This document shows, one piece after another, positions 38,206 to 47,084 of a stretch of 64,000 nucleotides of DNA (the first letter of the stretch is position 1; each line of letters begins with the position of its first letter). A program made the position numbers and the translations under genes. This DNA is from Chrysophaeum taylorii. Taxonomy: Eukaryota > Sar > Pelagophyceae > Pelagomonadales > Pelagomonadaceae. The notes under the pieces are model-generated. The model saw nothing but the letters and a program-made list of their open reading frames with translations. It did no database searches and was not told the origin of the DNA. Location of the stretch: positions 434,001 to 498,000 of the forward strand of contig JAQMWT010000009.1 of the NCBI GenBank assembly GCA_029834535.1, given 5' to 3'.

Positions 38206-39390
38206 ATGATGAACTGGTTTCTCCCCGTGAAGCGCGTCGTGAAGCGGCCGCGGGAGGAGGAGGAGGAGGAGGAGGACGTCACTGCGACGTACCCGTCGGT
38301 CCTCAAGGCGGCCCTCAGGCTGTATCAGAAGCGGTGGGACGAGGAGGTCGCGGTGGTGACCCAGGACGCCGCCGAAGAGGTGGAGACCTGGGACGACGAG
38401 GGCGCCCTCGGGTGCGTCTCGCGGCCGGTGCGTCTCCTCGCCGGCGCGCTCGTTCGCGCCGAGGCGACGACCGTCGTCGGGACCCCGCGCCGCCAGAGCC
38501 GCGTGAGGTTCGCCGTCGCCGAGCTCGGGGCCCTCGACTACGAGCCCAACGAGACACCCGAAAAGCTCCTCGAACACCTGACGGCGGCCCTCGCGGCGGC
38601 GAGATCCGTCGACGACGCGGAGACTCGTCTTCAAGTCGACCGCCTCGTCGCCTGCTTGGAGGAGCTCGAGACGCGCACGGCGACATTCCTCGCCAAGGAA
38701 CTCGCCGCTCTCTGCGACGACCGCCCCAACAGCATGGTGGCGGCGCGCCACGCCGAGGTCCTCTCTTCCGTGCTCCGCAAGGAGCTCAAGAAGCAGCTTA
38801 ACTCGACGATCGGCATCACGCACGGCACGGGCTCCGTCCGCTTCAACTTCGACGATCCCGCCGCCCTCCTCCACCGCGCCCTCGAGGTTCTCCACGAGCA
38901 CGGCGGCCCCTCGTGGCCCCGCCAGCGTCCGCCCGACGCGCTCGACGACGCTCACGACGCGATCGCCCTTGCCTCGGCCCACGCGTTTGCCCTCAACGTC
39001 CTCGACTACCCCGCCGTCAGGGCCAAGGAGGACGCGGGCGACCTCGACCGCCTCGCCTCGCTCGCGGCGATGGTCAGACAAGTCCACGACCTCGACAGAC
39101 TCCTCGTCGTCAAGAAACCCCATACTAGCCTCGTCTCCCTCGCGCCTCTCGCCGACGTTTCCGACCTCCGCGACCACCTCAAAAAGAACGCCCTCCTCGC
39201 CCGCGCGGCGGCATCCATGGCCGTCGACTTTATCAACAACCTCGCCACCTCTGCTGCCGAGGACGCACCCGCCGAACCCTCGTCCCGCAAGCGCAAGCGC
39301 AAGTCGGCCGCCTCCGTCCTCACCCTCGGCGCGAACGCCCCCTCCATCTTCCTCTTTCCCGAGGTCGGCCCCTACGAGCCTTTCTTCTAG
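38206..39390 (+). CDS. Hypothetical protein with nuclear-localisation-like ends
   Basis: 394 residues from ATG 38206 (MMNWFLPVKRVVKRP). An upstream in-frame ATG at 38041 would add 55 residues but overlaps the preceding gene. A basic stretch and a Glu run are followed by a mostly helical body (VLKAALRLYQKRWDEEVAVV, QVDRLVACLEELETRTATFL, EVLSSVLRKELKKQLN) with a distinct central motif ITHGTGSVRFNFDDPAALL. A SSRKRKRKS basic patch lies near the C-terminus and suggests nuclear location. Strong GC at third codon positions supports a real gene. No family recognised. Confidence 0.65.
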   Translation: MMNWFLPVKRVVKRPREEEEEEEDVTATYPSVLKAALRLYQKRWDEEVAVVTQDAAEEVETWDDEGALGCVSRPVRLLAGALVRAEATTVVGTPRRQSRVRFAVAELGALDYEPNETPEKLLEHLTAALAAARSVDDAETRLQVDRLVACLEELETRTATFLAKELAALCDDRPNSMVAARHAEVLSSVLRKELKKQLNSTIGITHGTGSVRFNFDDPAALLHRALEVLHEHGGPSWPRQRPPDALDDAHDAIALASAHAFALNVLDYPAVRAKEDAGDLDRLASLAAMVRQVHDLDRLLVVKKPHTSLVSLAPLADVSDLRDHLKKNALLARAAASMAVDFINNLATSAAEDAPAEPSSRKRKRKSAASVLTLGANAPSIFLFPEVGPYEPFF

Positions 39391-39992
39391 GACGCGACCA
39401 CAAACACCTCTCTTTCTAGACAAAAAAACAAAACACGCTCCCCTTAGCTTCTTGTTCCTTCTGCTTCTTCCTCTTCGTCTTCTTCATCGGCATATTGTTG
39501 TTGTACTTCTTCTAATTTATATTGAGAAGATTATTATTAGTCCTACTGACTGACACACGTCTCTACGAAGGAAGAGGAGAAGCTCGCGTTGCCACCGCCG
39601 CCGTTATTACTCGATACGATCGACGATGATCGTGCGAGACACTCGATCTCATCAGGCCGTTGAAGAGTATTATATCTTTCAACCCCGGCGCGCAAATGAC
39701 TCACCGGCTCGACCGTTTGACTTGACGTTACCGTTGACCTGACATCATAACGTCATTTTGGTGACGAACTTACCACCAGAACGATAAGAGCTAGAAGCTC
39801 TCGAGGACAAAGTGGGCTTCAAGACGACGGACGGACGGCGTCGTCGAGCATCTCCTGCAGCAGCTTCTTTCCACCCGGGCAAAAAAAAAACTACTACTAC
39901 TACTAGAAGATCGAGACCAACTCGCGATCCAAACCGGAAATCGGCAAGAGTGAATGAATTCCTGCGGAGATCGATCGATCGATCGATCTTGG

Positions 39993-40024
<32 letters not shown>

Positions 40025-40513
40025 GTCCTGAAAAGCAGCCGCATGCACTGGAAGTATGCCCAAGTTCGCAAAAAAAAGGTCCCCTCGGTGGTGGTGGACT
40101 TCGGGACCATCTTCAGAATAATATTCTCACGTCGTCGTCACGTAACTTGCTTCATCATCTAGATATTATTTTCTAGACGAAAAAATTGATAAAGACGACA
40201 TCTTATAAAAAATAGGATTCAAGTCTTTATTAAGTTGTTGTTGTAATGTTGTGCTCCGATTTATTCGGTTCTTAGAATAAAAAACCCGGTTTTTAACATC
40301 CTTTCCGTTTCCTTCAGAATCCAAACCTCGGCCTTCAAACAAATAAAAGGGTACTTTGCTCGACTCGAGAGTGCTCCATTGTATCGTCAGAAACTCTCTT
40401 TCTCCAAAGGAGGCGCGTGACGTCAATCTTTTACTCTTTGAGTGTTTGGTGATTTCCGATCGCGAGGCGAACGTTCCGTAGGTGTTCGCTCCATAGCCAA
40501 AAATCCTTACCCT
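39391..40513. other. 1.1 kb intergenic, AT-richer, no gene seen
   Basis: Contains microsatellites (GATC)n near 39970, (CGT)n near 40000-40028 and (ACT)n near 39892-39905, and AT-rich stretches near 40160-40230 including TCTAGATATTATTTTCTAGA (an imperfect palindrome). Frames of up to 121 codons on the minus strand are low-complexity. It separates the 3' end of one gene from the 5' end of the next and probably includes the RabGGTA promoter. Confidence 0.5.
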
Positions 40514-41356
40514 ATGCACGGGCGCAAGAAGGTGAAAGCGAGCGCCCAAGAGGTCGAGAGCAGCCGGCGCAAGGCCAGGAACTACCGGACCGTGAACGAG
40601 CACGTCCTCAAGCTCCGCGCCGCGGGGGACACGAGCCCCGCGACCCTAGAGGTGTTGAAGAAGGTGTTGCTCGCCAACAGCGACTCGTACACGCTTTGGA
40701 ACTACCGGCGTGAGCTCGAGGCAAACGAAGAGCTCGAGTTGACAGCAGCGTGCCTCCGGAAAAACCCAAAGTCGTACCCGACGTGGTTTCACCGCGAGTG
40801 GGCCGTGCGACGCATGGGTGCGGAGGTGGCGCGCAAAGAGCTCTCGTTGTGCGCGGAGTTGCTCAACGTCGACGAGCGAAATTTTCATTGCTGGAATTAC
40901 CGCCGCGTCATGAGCGAGTTGGTCGGGGAGGACGCGGCGGACTTTGCGCGGGAAAAGCTCGAGTCGAACTTTTCAAACTACTCGGCCTTCCACGAACTGG
41001 CGGCTTCGCTTCCGCAAAAACTCGACGCCGACAGAGCGCGCCAAGAGCTCGATCTGGTTGCCCAGGCGATATTCACCGACCCCGACGACCAGTCGGCCTG
41101 GTGGTACGCCGAATGCATTCTTTCGCGCACCGACGATGGAGCCGTCCTCCGCGCCCAGGCCGACGCCCTCCGCGACCTCCGCGAACTCGAACCGAAGGCC
41201 AAGTGGCCCGCCATCGCGCTCCTCCGCGTACTCGCCCGCCTTTCCGACCGTTGGACGCCCGAAATGATTGAGCTCCACGCGCTCCTCATCGACATGGATC
41301 CGGCCCACGCCAGGATGTACGGCGCGGTCCCAATTAATAATAATAATTATAACTGA
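40514..41356 (+). CDS. RABGGTA: Rab geranylgeranyltransferase alpha subunit
   Basis: 280 residues starting MHGRKKVKASAQEVESSRRK, which is the characteristic opening of this subunit in yeast (BET4) and animals. Five prenyltransferase-alpha repeats follow: SDSYTLWNYRREL, KSYPTWFHREWAV, RNFHCWNYRRVM, NYSAFHELAASL and DQSAWWYAECIL. The enzyme attaches geranylgeranyl groups to the C-terminal Cys of Rab GTPases together with the beta subunit and REP. No Ig-like or LRR extension is present, as in fungi and plants-lite forms. A longer open frame upstream (40442) has no support. The C-terminus ends in an Asn run from an AAT repeat. Confidence 0.92.
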   Translation: MHGRKKVKASAQEVESSRRKARNYRTVNEHVLKLRAAGDTSPATLEVLKKVLLANSDSYTLWNYRRELEANEELELTAACLRKNPKSYPTWFHREWAVRRMGAEVARKELSLCAELLNVDERNFHCWNYRRVMSELVGEDAADFAREKLESNFSNYSAFHELAASLPQKLDADRARQELDLVAQAIFTDPDDQSAWWYAECILSRTDDGAVLRAQADALRDLRELEPKAKWPAIALLRVLARLSDRWTPEMIELHALLIDMDPAHARMYGAVPINNNNYN

Positions 41357-42147
41357 CAATACCCCTTTTTTTACGAGAACGACGACTGCAGCCAGGCGCA
41401 TGGGGTGCAATACGTAGGCTACTGATCCCAGCGCCGCCGTGGCACTGAGATGAGAGTCATCGGGTGTGTGGATGAGGGGCGAGCGACGAAAGGCGGTGAG
41501 TGGGCGGAGAGTGATCATCAAGGGTTTTTTTTTTTGACGCCATGCGACAAGGGGAGAGCGCGATCGATGTGACCGACGACGACCACCTCGTCGTCGCTAA
41601 CTTTCCCGTAAGAGCCCCCCGGCCATGCATACCCCGTCCCACTGCGAACGTTCCAGCTACCAACCGGCCCGCCCGGGAGGCGAACAGGTGCCAACCCCTG
41701 GGAGGGCGGATGCCCTCGCAAGGCGGCGCAGGTTCAAAATAATTAATTTGGCACCCCTCTGTTCCGTGCGGTTCGCTAAACCCATCCGTTTAGTTCGAAA
41801 AAAAGCCTGCTCGCCCGGTTTTCCGAATAACGAACCCAGGAAATAGACTCGAGATCCTTCAGCCCGGAAATAGGCTCGAAATCCTTCCCTCGGCGCAGTT
41901 TCGTGTCTAACGGTGAGGATCAGAACAGTTGAAGATCAGGCCTGACTTAAGCCCCTGACGTGGCACACCCCATTTATTTTAGTAGTTTTTTTGTACGGAA
42001 AAGTTTGGGCCCGACAACTCAGACTGAGAACCGGCCCAAACAGCAGCAGCCCAGTCTGAGTAAGCTGCAGCCAAAGCTGCAGCCACATTCACTCCGCCGA
42101 AACGGTCGGTGGCCGGACGACGTCGTCAAGCACACACACCCTTGAGC
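41357..42147. other. 0.8 kb intergenic containing a dispersed repeat
   Basis: No gene seen. The middle part (41535-41735) is a copy of a roughly 200-bp dispersed repeat found inverted at 56225-56425. The remaining sequence includes a short internal direct repeat near 41850-41880 (CTCGAGATCCTTCAGCCCGG / CTCGAAATCCTTCCCTCGGC). Confidence 0.5.
41535..41735 (+). repeat. Dispersed repeat family 3, copy 1
   Basis: Aligns with the reverse complement of 56225-56425. Shared landmarks in order are CCACCTCGTCGT, CCCGTCCCACTGCG (CCCGTCCCGCTGCG in the other copy), CCAACCGGCCCGCCCGGGAGG and ATGCCCTCGCAAGG. There is no coding potential. It is probably a SINE-like or MITE-like short repeat, but I see no clear ends. 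Confidence 0.6.
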
Positions 42148-43005
42148 ATGCTCAACTGCTGGTGCGTCCGCGAGGAGGAGGAACGGGGGCAGTCGCGGCG
42201 ACGGCAAGTCGCCCTCGTCCTCGACATCGACGGGACGATGCTGTCGCTGGGCTGCGACCAACCTTACGCCATGGGGGCGATGCTGCGCCCGCACCTCGAC
42301 GCGTTCCTCGACTTTTGCTTCGCCGAGTGCATCGCGGTCGGAATATGGACGGCAGCGTCGCGCGGCTGGGCGCGAGCGTTTCTCGAAGCCGTCGGACCGC
42401 GGCCGTGGGCCTTCGTCTACAGTTCGGAGCGGTGCAGCGTCGACGGCTATTCGCTCCGCACCCTCAAAAAGCTCAAAAAGGTCTGGGGCAACCGCCGGCT
42501 CCGCGAGCTCGGGTATACCCGCGACTCTACGCTTATCATCGACGACGCGCCGGAAGCCTGTCGCGTTAACGCCGGCAATGCGATTTACATACCCTCGTAT
42601 TTTGGCGGCGAGGACGACTGCCTCGTCAAGATAGCGAGGTACATCGCCGCGCTCAGTGCGACTGCCACGCCCCTCTCGTTCCTCTCGCGCGCGATCTCCT
42701 CCCGCGAGAGACGCCGACCCCCCCAGCTCCCCGAGGCCGCGCTCCCCGCGATCTTCTCTTACCTCGGGAGACGGCATCTCCAGCTCCCGTGCGTCAACAC
42801 CACCTGGGAGTACCAGTTCGCCCTCGCCCTTGGGCGCCTCGCGGACTATTACGACGACCCGCCTTCGCCCCAAAAATTCTTCGTCTCGGCTCCCTCCTAC
42901 TACCCCCCGTGCCACCACCACCATCACCACCACCACAAGGATCGCCGTCTCCTCGTCTACTTCGACGGCGACGACCACGACGACATTTTTTTCTCCGGCG
43001 GCTAG
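42148..43005 (+). CDS. FCP1/NIF-type phosphatase domain with F-box-like C-terminal segment
   Basis: 285 residues from ATG 42148 (MLNCWCVREEE). An HAD-superfamily FCP1 homology domain spans about residues 20-165: VALVLDIDGTML (nucleophile motif DxDGT), GIWTAASRGWARAFL, VYSSERCSVDG, RTLKKLKKVWG and TLIIDDAPEACRVNAGN. This is the signature of CTD small phosphatases. A second region around residues 195-225 (LPEAALPAIFSYLGRRHLQL then CVNTTWEYQF) reads like an F-box. The two together would be an unusual architecture. The C-terminus is Tyr/Pro-rich with an eight-His run and an acidic end. Catalytic Asp residues are intact. Confidence 0.75.
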   Translation: MLNCWCVREEEERGQSRRRQVALVLDIDGTMLSLGCDQPYAMGAMLRPHLDAFLDFCFAECIAVGIWTAASRGWARAFLEAVGPRPWAFVYSSERCSVDGYSLRTLKKLKKVWGNRRLRELGYTRDSTLIIDDAPEACRVNAGNAIYIPSYFGGEDDCLVKIARYIAALSATATPLSFLSRAISSRERRRPPQLPEAALPAIFSYLGRRHLQLPCVNTTWEYQFALALGRLADYYDDPPSPQKFFVSAPSYYPPCHHHHHHHHKDRRLLVYFDGDDHDDIFFSGG

Positions 43006-43498
43006 GCTCTCGACGACGTCGTGGTCACGACGGCAGGCGCGCTCTCCGTCTTCTGAACAAGAAGCGTTCAATAGCGCGCTGTCCGAGCTCGATTTTTCTT
43101 CCTTTTGTTGATCAACAGAAGCATCTTTTTTTTTTTCCCTTTCGACCAAGGAGAGCACCACCACGATGCTCTGCCATGTGCGCACCCCTCCTCCCACTAG
43201 CAGCTGTGAACAGCTGCTGCTGCTCACCCTCCTCCGTCTGCAAGGACGCGATCACACACAGAAAAAAAGCGCCGACGTGCGCGGCGAACACATGCAGACA
43301 CTTTCGTCTTGCAGTGGCCGCGCCAATGACCTCTGCTCACCCGTTACAATAAATCGAAATTAACACGTGTCGTTAGAGCACCACGTCATCATCATATGCT
43401 TTTAGGACCCCGAAGAACGATCTTCGGCTTCTGACGCACCATCTCGTGCGTCGCCGTTGGAAACTTCCCAACGACATTATCCTTACTACTTATCGACA
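43006..43498. other. 0.5 kb intergenic, no gene seen
   Basis: Downstream of the FCP1-domain gene, with poly-T runs near 43128 and short frames only. The final part (43400-43498), with ATTATCCTTACTACTTATCGAC, resembles sequence flanking the Helitron-derived repeat near 9440-9480. Confidence 0.4.
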
Positions 43499-44612
43499 GA
43501 TGTTTGTCTGTTTGTCTTTATATGTCGACTACTAAGAGGGGGGTGTGTGTGGGGGGCATGAAGGGTGTGGGTGGGTTTGTGGGGTAGGAGGGATGTGCCT
43601 GACGGGCGGAGATAAGTTGTCCCCCGATTCAGGGTAAGGATCAGGTAGGCCCGCGAGCCAGCCATTGATCCTGCAAGCCGTCTACGGCGACCTCGCAGAC
43701 TATTTCCACGACCCGCGGCGGCTCTTTCAGCGCGCCATTCTCACGCCCCGTCGAAACGATGTTGTGGATGCTGACAACGCCGCGCGCATGACCGCGACCT
43801 TTTTTTCCCGGAGACGAGGCGTCGGAGTTCTTTTCGGCCGACTAGGTTGGGTCGGATGACGACGCCTCGCTCTTTACAGTAGAGTTTTCAACTCCCTGAC
43901 AACCAACGGTATGCTGACTTTGAGCGCGAGCTTAAGGTCTTCGCAACCTCGACCCGTCGCACGGCCACTGCAACGGTACCAGATACATGATCGATCGTGT
44001 CGTTGTCACCGAGGCTCCTCCAACCTGTATCCCTTAAGGCCAGCCTACGCCAAACGATCAACAAGAGCCAGGGCCAGACGCCCCGCGAGGTCGGCGTCCT
44101 CTTGCCCAAGCCCGTCTTCTGCCACGTCCAGCTCTACGTGGCTCTCTGTCGATCGGCAACCCCAAGGACATCCTCTTCTGGGTCGACGACTCCACCCTAC
44201 CCAACACGTGCTGCGCAATACCTATAAGCCCCCTCCCGGCGTCTACACGCGCACTGTAGGTGAACTTACTGGGGCCAGGTGAACTTACTGGAACCAGGTG
44301 AACTTACTGGAGGTTGGAGATTGGGACTAGGTGAACTTAGTGACCAAGCGAACTTACTGGGACCAAGTGAACTTACTGGGGTTTTTAGAGTAAACTCAAA
44401 GGTTAGCGGCGTGTGCGGATCAGAGCAGCTTAGGTTGGCGGGGGTGAGAGCGACGAGTTCAAATGAGAGTGGGGTGAGTGGATGTGACCACGAGTGGGTT
44501 TACGCCGAATTTACTGAGGTTAGAGATTGGGACTAGGTGAACTTAACGGGAACAGGTGAACTTTACTGGGGTTAGAGATTGGGACTAGGTGAACTTACTT
44601 TCCTGCACTTAT
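43499..44612 (+). mobile_element. Helitron-helicase/iteron compound repeat, copy F (inverted)
   Basis: Same orientation as copy D. The left end has one GTTTGTCTTTATATGTCGAC unit with a G/T-rich run. The helicase remnant at 43655-44255 begins LQAVYGDLADYFHDPRRLFQ and later carries an INKSQGQTPREVGVLLPKPV stretch, the best-preserved final helicase motif in the window. Iterons in reverse complement follow at 44255-44605. The array includes more diverged units (GACCAAGCGAACTTACTGG). The frame is broken, so it is not functional as a gene. Confidence 0.7.
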
Positions 44613-44647
44613 TATTATTATCGCATGAGTCGTCGTCGGCGGACTCG

Positions 44648-45118
44648 ATGACCGTCTCGACACGAGAGGCCCTCGCCGCATTCGCAATGGTAGCACACCC
44701 GCGCCTCGGCGCCTCGTCGGCCGCCTCGCGGCTGCCCGACGTTGCCTTGAGGCGCATCGCGCTCTTCGTCGGCGTGCTCCCGACCGTGAGAGAGGCGGTG
44801 AGCATGACGCGCGGCGAGCTGCGCACCATCATTTCGCGAACAACCAAGCGACACGTCCCCGCACGCGTCGGCTCGACCACGCTCATTCTCAGGTTCTTGT
44901 GTCCGCTCGTCTGGCCCGAACTCTCGCCCAGCGATCACAAGGCGCACTACGACGCTGCTCTCAAGGAACGCGCGAGCACGACACGTCGTGCCCTGCTGCA
45001 AAAACAGCGCGCGACTACCATCCGAAAACAGCTCGCGCTCTGTCGCACAGACGTCGCTCGGACCGCCGACCTTCTTCGACAGCTCCACGGGTGTCGGCCA
45101 GACAAAGAGTGGTCGTGA
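44648..45118 (+). CDS. Small hypothetical protein
   Basis: 156 residues from ATG 44648 (MTVSTREALAAFAMVAHPRL). GC-rich third codon positions in the first two thirds support coding. The segment LPDVALRRIALFVGVLPTV resembles the start of an F-box or an F-box-like helix pair, but is too short to be sure. The second half is basic and helical (ALLQKQRATTIRKQLALC). It starts just beyond the iteron end of Helitron-derived copy F and is convergent with the WD40 gene. No family recognised. Confidence 0.45.
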   Translation: MTVSTREALAAFAMVAHPRLGASSAASRLPDVALRRIALFVGVLPTVREAVSMTRGELRTIISRTTKRHVPARVGSTTLILRFLCPLVWPELSPSDHKAHYDAALKERASTTRRALLQKQRATTIRKQLALCRTDVARTADLLRQLHGCRPDKEWS

Positions 45119-45484
45119 TTGGGCGAACGATTTAGATTGTTGTTTTGACCGGAAGCGTAGTCGACGCCGGCCGAGTATTGTATGGACACAGTCGGACTCG
45201 CTTTCGGTGCGGCTTCTCTTCGAAGAAGACGGCCAGCAGCGATGTTGTCGTTGTCGTCGCGACCGTACCGTGTCTGAAGGACATGGACGACCCAAAACAC
45301 GCGGTCGCAGAGCGACGACTCGTAGTCCGGAGCAAATAAAGTAAAGACTCGCGCGCCTTGGACGGCGTTTTGTCGACAAGAGTGTCCGGACGCGCGCCAG
45401 CTCATGATCAGGCAATCCGTCAATCAATCCCCGGCGACTCTCAGGAGGCCGCGCGACATCGCAGTAACAGACGTGGCTTTCGTG
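45119..45484. other. 0.37 kb convergent intergenic region
   Basis: Lies between two convergent genes. No additional gene is seen. Short frames on both strands overlap the neighbours' 3' ends. Confidence 0.4.
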
Positions 45485-47011
45485 TTATGATGATGATGCA
45501 CCTAGCTTGGTGGTCGTATGTATGCCCCGGAGAGCAGTGAGGAGCTCTTCCTCGCGTCGCTCGCGGTGCTGGGCGGCTTCCTTGAGCACGGCGTCTGCGA
45601 GGGCCTGGGTGTCGATGTAGGAGCAGCCGCGCATTTGCCCTTTTTCTGCGGCTCCGAGGGCAGCGACGGCGGCGAGCGTGTCGGACGCATGTTCTTCTTT
45701 TCCCCGAAGAAGACTGTTGGCCTCTCGTCGGGCCGGCGACGACGGCGGGCCGTGATCAGCGTCGCAACCACGATGATCAAAGGCGCGGGGAACGGGATCC
45801 TCCTCATTCTCCGACGATTCGATGTCGTCGTGGAGCTGGTGGAGAATGCCTTTCGCTGCATAGGTCTTGGCAGTTTTCGTGGTCGCGACCACGAAGGCTA
45901 CTTCGGACGCCGCAACAGCGAGGTCGCCACCTTCGTTTTGAGAGGCGCCCATCACCGTACACCGGCGCAAATCGTAGAGGACGAGGTGGGCCTTCCCGAC
46001 GGCGAGGGCGACGGGCGCGGCGTCGAGCGCGTGGAGCGCCGAGACATCATCAATGTCTCTTCGGAAGGCGACCGAAAAGTCGGGCGGCGCGGTGGTGAGA
46101 TCGTAGACGTGGATTGAGCCGTCGGCGCCGGCCGATGCCAGGTATTTTCGCTGGTGAAAGGCGACGGCCGCACAGCGGGCCTTCGCGTGGCGCTTCAGCA
46201 CGTACCGGCACACGTCGAGCTGTAAGTCCCAGATGGCTACGGTGCCCGAGTCAAACCCAAAGGCGCCGACAGCCGTCGCGCCGAGGCAGTCCGGGCGCGC
46301 GACGGCCGAGCACGTGACCGCGGACGGCAGCGTCCATTCGGCAGCGATCTCGGGCTCCTCGAGCGGAGTCTCCCCCTCGCCTCTATCGGGGTGCACGAGC
46401 GCCAGCTTGCGCGCAACATTTGCGCGGTGGCCAAGGATCATCGGGGGCTTGCCGGGCAGCCGCAAGAAGTGGATCCCGCGCACGGGCTCCAGGAGCTCGA
46501 AGACGGGGGAGAGCACCGTTCGTTCCACCGCGTAGACGCGCGTCACCGCTGCGCCCGTCGCGCACAGCCACGCGCTCGAGAGCGCGAGCGCCGTCGTTGC
46601 CTCGGGCGCGAGCCCGTGTGCCAGGACGCCGTTTTCACATACCTCGACCAACGCGACGACGTCGCGCCGGTCCTCGCTCGCGCCGGCGACAGCGACGCGG
46701 TTTTCGCACGGTTCAGACATGGTCGTAAGGGCGTCGAGGGCTTTGACAAAGGGTGGCCGCCCAGCGACACGGAGCGTGCCGTCTGTCGACGCGATCAGGA
46801 GCTCGTCGTCGCCACACACTTTTGCGCACGCGACCTCGCCACAAAAGCTCTTCTCGGGCTCGAGCCATCGTCGCTTTGATCGAGGCCTCCCCTCGATCGC
46901 GGTCCAGGCCTCCTCGATGATGCCGTCGAGGACCTTGACGATGCTCCGGAACGGTTGCGGGAGCCGGGGGTACTGCACGACCTCAAAATCCACGAGTTCT
47001 TCCTCCTCCAT
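45485..47011 (-). CDS. WD40-repeat protein, possibly WDR93-like
   Basis: 508 residues from ATG 47011 (MEEEELVDFEVVQYPRLPQPF). The N-terminal FRSIVKVLDGIIEEAWTAIE is followed by WD-like blades: ELLIASTDGTLRVAG, GFDSGTVAIWDLQLDVC, KYLASAGADGSIHVYDLTTA and HLVLYDLRR. The C-terminal 120 residues are charged and helical. The N-terminal block before the propeller recalls the axonemal protein WDR93, but I am not certain and a generic WD40 scaffold is possible. The frame is open upstream to 47233 without need. Divergent from the secreted-protein gene with 73 bp between starts. Confidence 0.7.
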   Translation of the reverse strand: MEEEELVDFEVVQYPRLPQPFRSIVKVLDGIIEEAWTAIEGRPRSKRRWLEPEKSFCGEVACAKVCGDDELLIASTDGTLRVAGRPPFVKALDALTTMSEPCENRVAVAGASEDRRDVVALVEVCENGVLAHGLAPEATTALALSSAWLCATGAAVTRVYAVERTVLSPVFELLEPVRGIHFLRLPGKPPMILGHRANVARKLALVHPDRGEGETPLEEPEIAAEWTLPSAVTCSAVARPDCLGATAVGAFGFDSGTVAIWDLQLDVCRYVLKRHAKARCAAVAFHQRKYLASAGADGSIHVYDLTTAPPDFSVAFRRDIDDVSALHALDAAPVALAVGKAHLVLYDLRRCTVMGASQNEGGDLAVAASEVAFVVATTKTAKTYAAKGILHQLHDDIESSENEEDPVPRAFDHRGCDADHGPPSSPARREANSLLRGKEEHASDTLAAVAALGAAEKGQMRGCSYIDTQALADAVLKEAAQHRERREEELLTALRGIHTTTKLGASSS

Positions 47012-47084
47012 CTGGGCGTTACGACCACCACCAACAGACTGACTGACTAACCCCGTGCCTTGATCGATTCTTCTGGGAATTCTC

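Noticed and set aside
42940-42960. His-run in the FCP1-domain protein as an engineered tag
   Set aside because: It is a natural CAC/CAT microsatellite like the other trinucleotide runs in this window.
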